Below are positions 37,612-50,698 of a DNA stretch of 64,000 bases, piece after piece (within the stretch, counting starts at the first letter, position 1; each line of letters begins with the position of its first letter). The notes beneath the pieces were generated by a model. The model searched no databases, was not told the origin of the DNA, and was given only the letters and a program-made list of their open reading frames with translations. This stretch comes from Dipetalonema caudispina. Its lineage: Eukaryota; Nematoda; Chromadorea; Rhabditida; Onchocercidae. The stretch lies in assembly GCA_013365325.1 (NCBI GenBank), contig JABVXV010000026.1, forward strand, positions 310,001-374,000. Direction: 5' to 3'. Both the position numbers and the translations under genes were made by a program.

Positions 37612-38478
37612 TTTAACACGAAATCGTTGAGCGGGATGATCAGTGACTTTTCAGAAAGACAGGAGAAGCATGGCACGGAAAAAGGAAAACCATACGCTTT
37701 ACTAACAAATTTAAAAGCAGTTTTCATATGAAGAAATTCGTGATTAAAGAGATTCCAGAAACTGCCTTTAAGAATCGAGAACTAAATAAGCATTTCTCCA
37801 GTGGATGAGACGGAAAAACTGGTGCAAAATTAGAGTGAGGAATGATGTTATGTATAAGTTGAGAAACGGCAAGAATTAGAAGCTTCTAACCAAATGTGAA
37901 GGTACAAATTAAAGGAATCTCTAGATAAAACGATGATTTGATATAGTGTGAACTGTCCTCAACGTTTTTCCGATTTGTTAAACCAGAACTGAACGATAGT
38001 AGAACATTTCCAAGACAGTTATTCATCGTGGAATGTCTTCAGAATTTTAAACTTAACTTCTGGTCTGTTACGTCACAAGAAAGGACGATTACCGGAATCA
38101 GAAATGTTTAATAATGACATCAGCGCTCACTGCAATACTGAAGTGCGATGGAACCTCCAACAATGGAAAAAAAAATATTTTAACTAGAAGGTCTTCATCT
38201 CAAATAAATACACTGATTTTTTCCTGGCTCCGAAAAACACTGCAGTTTCGCTTAATTTAAAAAAGATTGGGGTTAAAGAATCGAAAAACTAAAAAGAAAT
38301 TGGATTTCTGTTATTCGTTCTCAGCGATATTTGAAATAAATAACTTACATTAACCTTTCCAAATGAATTTCTTTCGTGTTCTTTTTATGGTGAGCTTGAA
38401 GATCTGACTAAACTAATTAAAAATCTTTTGGAGAAAAGAAAAAAGAAAAGAGGACGCGTGGAAACAACGAAGCAAATA

Positions 38479-41400
38479 TCAGACAACGATATGTTGTTCG
38501 TCACTCACGCGTACAACTTCTGGTAAAACGTTTATGCCAGACTGATCCAATTCATTCGTAGTACTCCCTGTAGAGGTACTTAAAGTCACACCTTCACCGG
38601 AATTTCGGTAGAGACAGTAATGCTGCATCATGAAAATTACATCGAATGCCATTGATACCAATCCAAGACCAAGTTTCACTGGGTTTCCATAAAATATTGA
38701 CCAGTCATCTGGAATTTCAAGTAATTTGTTTTTTCTTTCTTTCTTTTTTAATGGGTCACGTTTGGTTTACAATTATTTTCATAAGATGGATATTCATAAA
38801 TTAATCTATAGAACAATTACTGACAAGTTTCCTTTTTTTCTTCCTTTATTTTCATATCACGACGATATCTCCGCTTCTTATTCCCAACGTTAGTGATAGA
38901 TTAACGCAAGGCAAGTAGGAATAACTATTTTCGCTTCCTGAGTTTTTTTTCATGTGTCCTGAGATTACGAATTATCACGCTTAATTACTTAAGATTTACA
39001 AAAATACATCAATATAAACAGAATTATAAATAAAAAAAATCAAACCTTACCAAAAATATAAAGAAAGGGTTCATACAAAACGAAAAGTGAACTTTTAGTA
39101 AGAGTATCAAATTGTTCCAATTATTTTATTTTTATTACATATATATTGTTTCTCTAGATACTTTTATGCTTCCTGCACTTGTAAACCTGATTCAAAACTT
39201 CTTGCTCAATAATACATAAGATATTCCTTCATTTCTTTCCTTTGTCTAATGGTCAAACTGTAATAACATCGGACATCCAGGCCCACTGTATGGATATATT
39301 GTCTTTCGAACTTTTTTAATGCTTTTTTTTTTTATTCAATTTGTTCACAACCTGTATTTGCTCCTTGTAAAACCATTTGTGTGATATCCATCAGTCCACC
39401 CGAAAAATCCAATAAAACATTTCCTATCGACCATCCAATTGTACTTTTCCGTCGAAAATTCATAAACGCCTCAAAAAATGGAAAAAAACACTCTTTCAGA
39501 ATTTTCCCAGATTACCTGTTCTTTCAAGAATTTCAAATTTTCGGAAAAAAACAGCATTAACTGAAATCACATAAGATGATGATGAAGCAGTACGTCTTCT
39601 TTTGTAGCCAATGCAGTTTTAGCAAAAAAAGATTATAGGGGAAAATTTATCAATAATAACATTACATCTGACGGAAAATGTTACGATTTAAAAATTTTTT
39701 AGTTCATTACTTTGTGAAGTGTAATTGAAATTAAGTTCCAGATATTGGAAAACTTCATTCTTGGATTACTGTGGAAATCCATCTTTTGTATAGAAAAGCA
39801 TTCGTTAGAGCACCTATTGCTATCGGTAGATTTTTTTTTTTTCAATTATTTATATCATACAAAAAGCACTTCATCCTTATACTTCAATTCATTTTTTCCC
39901 AATGAAACGTTTTTACCTGTGGGAAGTATTTACATATAGTAACAGCCATTTTAATATAGGATAAACCCATAATGTACTGCAATGGGTTCATTGTCCCAAA
40001 AGCGGTTAATATCAACATGACTCCAGCAATTAGTCCAAATAAAGTTGCAATAATCCAACAAGTATATGAAATACGCTGGTTACCACGCTAAAATAGAAAT
40101 TAATCTCATTGGTTATAAATTTAAATTTTGGATAAATTTCAAATTCTCATGTCTTGAAGTATGTCAACATGTCCTGAAGCTAAAATCCATAAATATCATG
40201 AGAAATTAAATAACTGGAAACAATTACTACTGTTAAAATTTCCGCATTCATTCATCGGATATTTCTTAATATTTAACATCACACGAAAGTAATCAAAATG
40301 GATAGGAATATGAGCTAACTTCATAGAGGAAGCATTGCAAGGCAGTGATAAGACATGCGAAAAGTGCATGCGTAGCAAATACGACATCATTTAATAAAAC
40401 GGGAATTAAACTATGAGGATAATTATGTTCATATAATTCCTGGAAAAAAGGAAGATGCACTTCTGGAATTATTTATTTGTCCTTTTATTCCGTTAGTTTA
40501 TAGCTAACAGCTGTTTCATTCCTAATAATTATTTAATTATTTGTTTAAATCAAGGAATATCAATAGTTTTTAAAATTTCTCAAACATTCATATCATGGCA
40601 ATATCATATACACCTCTCGCTAGCTGCGAGATAAATTTAAAATAAAAGTTGGGAAGGTAAAACTTTTCAGCCTTTGATTTTTTTTTTAATCATTGATCAA
40701 AGTTTCTCCTGTTTAATGTGCTTCTCCATAGTTCAAAAAAAAAATCTAAATAATGAAAAGTACCATTATTTCGAGTTGGGAATCAAATGAATTTGAAAAA
40801 AATTCGGCATATTAAAATTTAACTTAAATTTTCCATACCTGAATATAAGTATCAAAATACATCAACACATTGTAGGATGTATAGCATGTGAAGCCAATAA
40901 TATTCAGTAACAAAAAATCAAAATTCAATCCAGTAACACTGAAAGCACTAAGTTATAAAACTTGAAAAGTGATATTAAATGTCAAGATTTGGATGAAATT
41001 AAAATCGAACTTCAGAATTTGCAATTTTATAACAAATTTTTGATAAGATGACTAACAAAACCCTGTTGTAACAGATTTTCCATTCACCTTTTCCTAGTAA
41101 AATTAAGAATTATTTGCGGATAGAACGATATACTCCAAGCAAAGAAATATATCCAACCAGTAACAATAACACCAATTGACAACAACTTATTGTGCACCAC
41201 TTTCACTGTTACAAAAGCAGACTCCAAATTACTGAAAATTTAAAACAAATTTGCAAAATATTCAAATTCTTTTTCTATATGGGCTGATATCTTTTTTGTT
41301 TAAATTCTGTCTCTGTGGGAATGATTTTCCAGCAGGAATTGAAAAAGGGTTCGCATGCTTCTAACGCATGCTGCATAAAAACTCTACGTTCGCTGGAATT

Positions 41401-42384
41401 TTTTCAAAGAAAATTTTATACACCAGAATCAATCCGCAAGCATTGTATGCATAAATTTCCAAAAAAAAAAAAAAACATTAGCCTGGATTTGGAAATTCTC
41501 CCTGCATGATCTACCCCTCATACTAGCATGTGATGACTTCCACTACAGATCTAGTTATGGCTCTAGATGAAATCCTTCACTATACCGACGAACACCCGAT
41601 CTTACTAATAGAAAACTAGACTTCCTCATGTGCCTTCTCTATAAGATGTAAAATTTCAGATTTCAATCCCGAGGAAGAAAATTATTATGCACACTTAAAG
41701 GGACATTTGCCAACTGGATTTGTAGAGTTGCATTCTTCGATTTCCAATATGGAATGACTTGTAATCTGTAAACCCGTTATCACAATGTTTGCTGATCGTG
41801 TTTGATTATCGAGTTGAAAAATGTGTGGGGTGCTGTCGAATAAATCTGATCGTATCAATGTGATATCAACAGCTGATGGCAAGTTATCGCTGGAACAGTG
41901 TGATAAAATGCATGGCAACAACTAATAATTAAGAAGTGCATAAGAAAATCGAAGATTGAAAAACTAGCGGTAATATCAAATTAAAAGTGAACTTCAAACC
42001 AAACAACTTCATAGATATGGAACTGAATTTAAACAAACTTAACTTACCAAACTAATGTCACTGAGATGTGGTCACATGCCGAACATCGTACTTCCTACCT
42101 TGTACTGATTTTTGCATTTGATCCAACCTACCCAATAAACCATAATGTAGCCGGACATGGCGCTACGATAACAAATTTAAGTAGTAGACTTAACCTATCC
42201 CATTTGCCGACTTTGTAGAAGTAGTACTGCAATAAAGAACTTACATAGTATAAAACCGGACAGTTTTATCCTCTCCAACAGTAAGCGCAATTTCCCGGGG
42301 CTGAACATGAATCGAAATACCCGTTGCCATCCTGATCATCATTTGAAGAACAGAGAAAAGTAAACAGTAGTTGTAGAAATTCAT
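38479..42384 (-). CDS. ctns-1: Cystinosin, lysosomal H+/cystine symporter, with a frameshift
   Basis: Cystinosin exports cystine from lysosomes. It has a luminal N-terminal domain and seven membrane segments with two PQ loops. Exons in transcript order: 42384-42245, 41889-41695, 41231-41088, 40938-40839, 40439-40320, 40087-39917, 39470-39352, 38708-38479. The start ATG 42384 opens a hydrophobic leader. Conserved stretches are [60 protein letters not shown] and [16 protein letters not shown]. In the 39470-39352 exon the family motif [11 protein letters not shown] is broken. After GWSIG one extra A (a run of four) shifts the frame, and NVLLDFSGG continues in the +1 frame. With that base ignored the protein is about 405 residues, the normal length. 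No GYDQL-type lysosomal tail signal is seen at the C-terminus. Confidence 0.93.
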
Positions 42385-45300
42385 AGCAAATTGACGATAA
42401 TAATTAATCCCAAAGATTTGAAAATGGATATAATACTGCAAAATAGTAATTACTGATTACCTTCCTCTTCCTATATATTAATCAGAAAATTTTGCACTGA
42501 ATTAGTTATTCGCATTTCCGACAAAATAAAATTATTTGTCAAGAAACGTGCCGTAACAGAGAGAATTTTGACTTTAATCTGACAGAAAAAAAGTCTTGAA
42601 AAGACCATTATTATTGGGAAATAAAGATGGATGTACTAATATTCAAAAGGGTGAGAAGAGATTCGGTTCAAAAAAACTTATGCCAATGAAATGAACCAAT
42701 GTAATAGATTTATTACACCATCATCATGTCCTTTACCGGTCTTTCTTCTTTCTTACGAGCTCCTTCCTCTTCCAGTGTCATATTAATCAAACATTTAAGC
42801 TTTTTCTTCAGATTTTTCCCGTAAAATTTTGTATAACAATTCTATAATCATATGTCGTTCTATCTATGAATATTTCTCACTCAAGCATAACAAAGGAACT
42901 TAAATTACATTTGAAATGAATGATATATTGAAATCATATTGAAAGTGATGTAATAATAAATACAGATGAATGATTTTTCAGTCAATCAAATGGCAGAAGC
43001 ATGAGAAGGGGAGGAGAAATTTCTGTGGAAATATGAAATTCAGACAGACATTCACATTTTTTAATGAAAAATGAACAAATAACAAGATCGTATGTGTCTG
43101 TGTATCAGGTCTCCTTTCTTCCATTTCTGCTGTGCGAAGGGATTTGGGAGAACGAATGACTCTGATGACGTTTCCTTGTCGGATTTTCAACATCTAAGGG
43201 AATCTGTGCAATGAACATCAAGAAATTGGAAAGGGAAAAAAGCAAATAACTGATAAAGGGAATGAGGGAAACTCAATTAGCTTAATTAAGCGAATTTCAA
43301 TGATTAAATCTACACCGAACAAAAAGTTGTTCTCAACTTTAAACAAAATAGAGGTCATGAATCAATATGACTGGCTCTTATGGTTCGATAATTTGTTCTA
43401 CCAGCCAAAATCTGCAACAATTCGAATTCCACCTAAGGTACCAAATGTGAAATGTCACCTTCACTAATATATCATTAGAAATTCATTTTTTCTATTGATA
43501 GGTCATGCAAGAAAACATTCTCTAAGAAACGGACGACCTGAATTAGTTTAAATACCAAGATAAAAAAGAAGAAAATTATCCTGTTAGTATCAATACGATT
43601 GTCGTATCACTATCTTTATCAGTTATCATCACTACCATTATTACAAATATCATCTTTATCTTTCAATTTCTTATCCTTAATAGTAGCAATCTTGAAACTA
43701 TTAATGTTTCCTTAAAGAATCCTTCAAATAATAAAAGCGTGAGTTAAGTTTACTTGATCGAAGAATATAATCATTCAGTTATTCATTAAGGAAATGGTAA
43801 CAGAAAAGTTATTCAAGTGATAATAACAATAAATTACAGAATCGAAACCAGCTGATATTATTTGATTTTTGTTTATTATTTGATTTTTGTTTCCCAGTCT
43901 TTTTCCTATCCATAATATAAATAAAATACTCAACAGGTTGGCAATTACCGTTACCTGTACTAAATAAGATAAGCAAAATAGTGATAACAACAACGATGAT
44001 AATAACGATAACAGTGCGATAATTAGTGAATAACAAATATTCTCTAATTTTTACAATTTGCTTTACATTTTATAAATTTAAGCAATGAGAAATCAAAAGT
44101 TGGGTATCAAAATGAGAACAGGTAAACGAGCGATCAACTGATTCGAGATAATCGAAAAATAGGGTAAAAATTTTTTAAAAAACTCAAGAAAAAACGTTTC
44201 CTGTTAAATACCGTGATAAGTCTGCTGGGTATTAAAGTCAAAACTTCAAAAAAAATCGAAAATTCAGAAAACCACCTCCTTTTCTGTCACTTCTTATCCC
44301 ATTTATATAAATATGAAGACAGAGGATAGAAAGGGGAAGGATGGGAGTGGAAAATTTAGGAGCCCTTCGACGTTTTAGTAAAATCATTGTTGATATCATA
44401 GCACTGAATAGCAAATGTTGACAATTTATTTCAAAGAATTCTTTGTCTCTTTTTTTTCCCTCCTCCCATTCTTCGTCCCCGCCTCCCACGGTACCTCTTC
44501 TTTTCTATCGTGTGTTTTGCCCATTTCCGTGGTAACTTTTTTTCCATTTCCAGTCTGCTGTTACCTTTTTTTGATCTTTGAAATAAAAGATGGATAAATA
44601 AAATGGATCACCATTGAAGATCCGACAAGCAAACACTTCCATTCTTTTTCCAAATCACCAAATATACACTTTGGAATATTAATTACAACCGAGAGGTGAA
44701 GCAAGCATAGAATTAATGAAGAATCTTTTCTTGATTTCATTCATAGGCTTACCATTGATCAGTAGAAATGTTTAGAGAAATGAGATGACACCAGCTGATT
44801 CATTCGTTACTGATTTTTTGCTTTTTCGCAAATATTCAATCATATATTTTGCATTACTGTGTTCAAGAATACTTTATTATTCCTTAAATTATACGACAAA
44901 GTATGACACGAGTGTGGTCATGAGCATCGATCGCATCATCGCAGTAGTAATTTACAATAATGGAGTGATCAGTCCTTTCAAAAGACAAATAGTTTGCTAA
45001 CGGAATAATAGTTTGAAAAAGAGATGATATATTTCCTAAAAAATATTCAGTCATTAGTCATTATCATTTCTTCTATTTATTGGATTCGTCATAATGATTC
45101 ATAGAATCTTTAAAAGATATCTTCATCTGTCATTGCTATCAGCAATAGTTGTTAAAATAATAAAGAAAAAGAGAATGATGTATATCAAATGAAATTATGC
45201 ATCACGAAAAGTGGAAGATGCAAACAATTGGGAGAATGACATTTGCACTATCCCTTTTAAATTTCCGAAAGCAATTTATCTGTTGAAAAAACGCTTGAAC

Positions 45301-47057
45301 AAATCTGTCTCTTCCAGCAAAATAAATCTGTCTGCTCCAGCAAAAGAAACCTGTTAAAAAAGGAGAAAAAAAAAGATTTGAAAACCAGTTATTAATAAAA
45401 AAATTACCTTCAATAATTTTCTGCTTTTTCCTTGAAAAAATTAATTAGCACTTTAATGTTTGTCTAATAAAAAATGGAATATTATAAAAATATTTGCATA
45501 AAATGAAATCACAACGTAAAAGAATGGAAGTATAATGTAAGTTTGATACTGTGTATAGCAATGTAAATTAAAATTCAATGTACTCTTAAACCAATAACTT
45601 ATTTCAATTGTTATGAAATACGGCAGAAAAAGAGTATCTGGTTCCCACAAAGATAAATTACTTAGTTCTCCGATCAGTTAATCGTACGGAGAAGTACAAA
45701 ACGTAATTGGTGAAGGGTTCGAGAAAAGTGTCTTGCGAAATCGACAATTTTTGAGTCGGTATATCCAACCACCATCTCAAATCATTATGTACTCCTATAC
45801 AGCGCAAGGTTGCACTGCAGTGTTGAAATGAAAATTGGTCATATATAGATTTCAAGGGAAATTTAAAACTAATTTAACCTTAAAATGGAATAATAGAATG
45901 ATAAATGAAATATTTAGTACAGTTTAACAACCGAAAAAAGATAATTAGTGAAAACTGAAACTCATATAAGCAAAAATTTTGACTGATCTAACCTTAATTG
46001 ATGTGTATTGTACTTTCATTCCTCGTCCTTCCACAGATATTTCTATCATAAAAAAATTAAAGTTCTTCATTAATTAATTATTATAGCTGGTATAATCCGA
46101 CTGTTTGAATCGGAAATAAAAAATCATTCAAGACCAAAACTGTTTAATGGCTTCTCAGTGATTTAAAAGCAGAATTTATGTATCAACCAGTTCAAATTCC
46201 TTATCTCACCGGTTAATATAAAAGCTTTCGGAAATATGTCTACTTGGTAGTTGAGGCATGACTGAGTCAAAATCTATATTTATGAAAGATCAGTGTTGAT
46301 GGTGATTTTAAGATGAAAATTACCCAACCGCTACAAATATAAAATGAAACGTAAATATATTGAAATATAAATATATATTAGTTTCCAGTCAAAAATCTTA
46401 AATTGAAAATTAACCCGCAATCGGAGCATGATATAACACTGCCTACTCTCAATTTTTTCTCATCAATTCTTATAAATATACAGCACACCTGTTATGAGCG
46501 ATAAAAACAAGGAACAACTTATATTTAATGTGAAAAGTTTAGGAGAAAAAGGAAAAAATGGAGAATTTATTGACCGAAAGTTATATAATTGAAAGAAAAA
46601 CCGAAGAAACAGTAATGGATTTAAAGTTAGAATTACAGTAGAAGAGGAAAAAAGGAATATATGATTTATTGGATAAAAAGAATGACTGGAAACAGAAGTA
46701 ACGAATTTAAGAAACATTGGATTGACAGGAAAATAATTGCGTTTTCAAACAGAAAATTTCAAATTGATATAACTGAATAGATATAAACATATCTTTGCCA
46801 ATCAAAACAGTCTTTGCATTTATATTTGTTTATATTGTATCGCGACTGAATAGACTTTTAAATTGCAATTTCAGCATTCCATTATTTGCAAAAGTATTTC
46901 CTTGCATATGAAATTGTCGAAACAATTGAAGAAATGATAGAAAGGTAGATGAATATGACAGATGAGGAAAAATTCGCAGTGTATTTGACATCCAATGTAT
47001 GAACGGATATTGTCATAGAAACTTGCACTTTTTCTAATGAGATTTTCGATACAATTA
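42385..47057. other. Gene-poor AT-rich region
   Basis: About 4.7 kb in which I see no supported exon. It contains GATAA/TTATC-rich low-complexity DNA at about 43575-43660 and 43970-44030, and an adjacent duplication of about 22 bases at 45300-45345 (AATCTGTCT.TCCAGCAAAA twice). The short open frames here are Leu/Phe/Ile-rich and look like noise. Confidence 0.5.
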
Positions 47058-47655
47058 ATCAATTTCTTGAGCATTCTTTGATATCATAAAAAGATGGTAA
47101 TAGCAGTGACCATATCAGTTTTGATTTCTGTGTCCAACCAATGAAATAGTCATTGCCGGTCATAAATAGTCCACTTTTTGTCGTATATCATTATCCGATG
47201 GATAAATGCTTTGTTGTTATGTAAGAATAGAAAAAGACAGCTTGCTTGATAACAATGATTTTTTGATAATCGGTCAACTTAGGAGACAGTTTCTCACCTT
47301 CCCAACTAATTTCAACTACCGACAAACTGTAGTATAGCTAACAGTGAGTTCTTCGGTACTTTCCCGTGCAGTTTCAAGTTTCAAGAGGATAAGATTCAAG
47401 GACTCCTCGATTGATGATTATCAACATCTGATGATTGGTCACTAAGCCCCACATCGGAATATTTTTTACTGTACATTAATGATATTGTGAGTTGTCTCCA
47501 CTTCTTTCTATCCTTTTTAAAATCAAATAAAAAAAGATCACATCAATTTGATTGTTAAAAATGAGCACTGAAATGATAATATTATATAGAAAAATTTTCT
47601 TAGCATATGTCCCAATATAAAAAAGTAAAATTCGATAAAGCAGAAAATGAAATTA
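47058..47655. repeat. Dispersed ~600 bp repeat, copy 2
   Basis: Direct-orientation partner of 2706-3308, about 44 kb away, matching along its full length with few substitutions. Both copies share sharp ends, including the final GAAAATGAAATTA. It carries no open reading frame and lies in gene-poor DNA. Confidence 0.9.
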
Positions 47656-49079
47656 GTTGGGAAAGATCTAATAGTGATGGATTTAAATAGCAGCATTAAA
47701 TTCAAAGAAAAAATTAAAAGTGAAAAGGATGAGAAAGATCTTCTCTAGTTCAGAAGAGCTAACAAAAATTACCTAGTGGTTTATTTTATAAATAATATTA
47801 ACATTAGCGGGTGATTCTAATAACTTTGATTCTTATAATCTATTTGTTAATCCTAATTTGGTACTGATGAAAATGGTAATTGACTATTAAATTGTGAAAT
47901 ATGACACAGTGAAAGGTACAACAGAGTAGAGTACTTTTAACGTTAGTTAAAATAGATGAGAACAACTACGGCAACTATAACGAACTTTCATTAGTTGAGA
48001 AATAGAAAAGGGAATGAAAACACTTCGCCTTTAATTCTTTGCAAAATAGGAAAAAAGTGAAATTTTGATCAGAATCCAAAAATAGATGAGAACGAAAAAA
48101 CCTATTCAATGAGTGGAATTTGATTGCTTATAATTTAAATGAAATTTAAAACCTCCATTTCTAAACACCTTTAAAAATTGTTTTAAAAATAGCTTGTATT
48201 TGTTGTTTCAAACTAAGCTCTTTCAATTTAGACCATAAAAATATTTGGAATTTCAGATCAATCTGAAAATAACAAAGGAAATCTTTTCTTTTAAAAGTAT
48301 TTCGAGAGTAAAACTGAACGATGCGAATAAAAATGCATAAACACAACCACTACCGACTTGCTCTTCCAGAATACAAAAGTTTTCAGGAATTATATTTTTA
48401 ATCTTTCATAAATCATCTGAATTAATGATGCACATTGTCCTATTTCGTAAATTAAACTTAAGATTTTAAGCATTTAGTGTACCGTTAAAAATGCTTTTCT
48501 TTTGGGATTTGAAAACATATCTATTGATGATCAATCATTTAGCTATTTCCTTATATAAATTAAATAGCAGATCAAGGTAAAAGAGAAGAAAGAGTAAGAA
48601 GTGGGGAAACTGTAAACTTTGAAATGCTTCTCAAATCTCAGCAAATTTTCGAAACTTTCACTCAGCTGCGCATATATAATAATCCTTTTCTAATGTCATT
48701 TTTGCCAAAAACGATAATGTGAGGCATTAAATGGATGGAATTATTAAACGTTATTACTTATTAACTGCAGAACTTGATACTTCAAAATTTTGAGCATAAA
48801 TATTTCTAGCAAGATTTATATTATTCAGAAATTTTTTGAATAAAAAAACATTTCCATATTGTTATCTTTCAAATCAAATACATCACTTCTTTTCCCTATA
48901 ACCGTTATATGAATTAAAAACACTGCATTCACAGACAACGAGAAAATATAAATTATAACTTGAAACGAACAGTTGGAATACTGGTAAGGTGTTTCATGCT
49001 CCAGTATTTTCTCATAATAAAATATATATAACAACTGAGGGAAATGGTTCTTTTTCTTTAGAAAATAGGTTCATTTTTT
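47656..49079. other. Gene-poor AT-rich region
   Basis: I see nothing in this stretch that supports a gene, an RNA gene or a repeat. Confidence 0.5.
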
Positions 49080-49145
49080 ATGACTGATTATTATGATCTA
49101 ATTGTTATAGGTGGCGGCCCAGGGGGTTATAAGAGAAGTAAGTGA
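49080..49145 (+). pseudogene. lpd: Fragment of a bacterial-type dihydrolipoamide dehydrogenase (candidate nuclear Wolbachia transfer)
   Basis: From ATG at 49080 the frame reads MTDYYDLIVIGGGPGGYK and then loses similarity (RSK, stop at 49145). This is the FAD-binding beta-alpha-beta start of dihydrolipoamide dehydrogenase, with GxGxxG as GGGPGG. The GGYK form, directly at the N-terminus with no presequence, is like Anaplasmataceae Lpd and unlike the animal mitochondrial enzyme (GGYVAAI). There is no intron signal around it and no downstream remainder of the enzyme. Tiny fragments of this kind are well known in filarial nuclear genomes that have, or had, Wolbachia. The origin is inferred from about 18 residues only. 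Confidence 0.6.
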
Positions 49146-50698
49146 TATTTGGTACCTAAGAAGGTGACAGTTCTGCATCTACGTCAACTAGAAGGTTATT
49201 AAATACACTAGTAATAAGTTAACTTGATGCACAAAATGAAATAAATTTTCACTTTTATTTAAAAACCATCCAGAGAACACTTCTCCTTTTATCTCACTCT
49301 CGCCCCCTTTCCTTTTCTCAAAACGCAGGATGAATATTCAGTGAATAGAGAAAAAAACCTCAATGATATAAATACTTTACAACATCATCCAATAATTATC
49401 AACTCCATTATCAGTAATTACTGCGGAAAATACGTTCCACAAGCAACTGACAACTGATGGCTTTATTTATCATTAGGTGACAGGAAATTATTTCAGTAAT
49501 TTAATCATTCAGGAAAGGGAACAACGATCGCGTGGAATGTAATGCTATGAGTGTCATTCCACGGACACCGATCACTAGACTGTTATGCTGCAAGCGGCGT
49601 CCTATATGCTGTAGATAAGAAATATCAGAAAGTCTTCTGGTAATACGTAAAATTAAATTTATATTAAGCAGAAAGAGATCGTAGAATAGGAATGATTCTG
49701 AGGGTTATTCACTATATATGCACCTGTATGTGGAAATGAGTGGGTATGTGTTTCAGGAGTATCAAAAGAATTCATTGATAAAATGAAGTTAATAAAAAAG
49801 AAAAGGCAACAGAATACCAATTAGCATTTCAAGTTAACTTGTACATTCTCCGTTCTCTCCTTTCCCTGCTCACCTGCTCGTTGCAAATATACGAATATCC
49901 CCGATGTCAACTATGAACGGCCAATATAAGCAAATTTTAGAAATGTTGAAACAGAAAGTAATTTCGAAAAATTAGTGCTTCAATTATGCTCTACAAGAAA
50001 AACAAAAATACATCAAACATAAATAATGGAAATATTTTCGGACCAAATCAATTATTTCATTATTATTTGAAATCATCATAAATCAAAAACTGTATCTACT
50101 ATGACAATAAAATAAATAGAAAGCAAACATTTAACGGAATATACTGAAACAAGTTAAACAATCAAATCCTACCACACATTTCGATAATTAGACAAATACA
50201 AATCAGGGACAAGTCCTTCTTCCAAAGCCATTTATAATCGCATTCAAGAAATTCGAAGATAAAATAAATACTACGAAAGTGGCATTCACCCCGCTATACA
50301 GGATATTCCTCCTCCCCCGTTCCGTCTTTCCCAGAAAAACACCTCACAGTGCCTCTTGTCTCGGAAATATCCCCGAAGAGACACCACTTCTTATCAATCC
50401 CACACTTCCAGCAATTTACTAACCACCTTTATCTCTGTCGCCCTCTCATCTTACACTTTCCCTCGCCCAAATAATTTTCTCAAGTATATGTCCTTTTATT
50501 TCAATCCCTGTTTCTCCACTAATTTATTCGATCCTTTTTCCCTCCAAACCTCCCGCTCACACTACTATCTCCCAACTTTAGCAATTGCTGATACTCTTCC
50601 ACAACAAAATCGTGGTCCGTTGAAAGTTGTTCAGGGTGTGGGTTTCGAATTTTCACTCAGTAATCGCAGAAAGCTGAGTTTTATAGATTGGGGTTGGA
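49146..50698. other. Spacer upstream of ogfod1
   Basis: It contains a 48-base hairpin at 49526-49573. The last ~430 bases are less AT-rich and C-rich, which suits a promoter and 5' untranslated region. An open frame at 50356-50712 overlaps the ogfod1 start in another frame and is not supported as coding. Confidence 0.5.

Larger units (their letters stand above)
36667..38478. other. Convergent spacer pch-2 / cystinosin
   Basis: It holds the 3' untranslated regions of two converging genes. A cysteine-rich 44-codon ORF lies at 36782-36916. An AAT microsatellite lies at about 37579-37611, inside a longer open frame (first ATG 37438, to 37731) of unknown meaning. Nothing else is supported. Confidence 0.5.

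Noticed and set aside
37426..37731. 101-codon plus-strand frame with an Asn run
   Set aside because: The first real ATG is at 37438, the Asn run is an AAT microsatellite, and no domain or neighbour supports it.
42978..43193. 71-codon minus-strand frame
   Set aside because: Basic, low-information sequence in gene-poor DNA with no splice partners.
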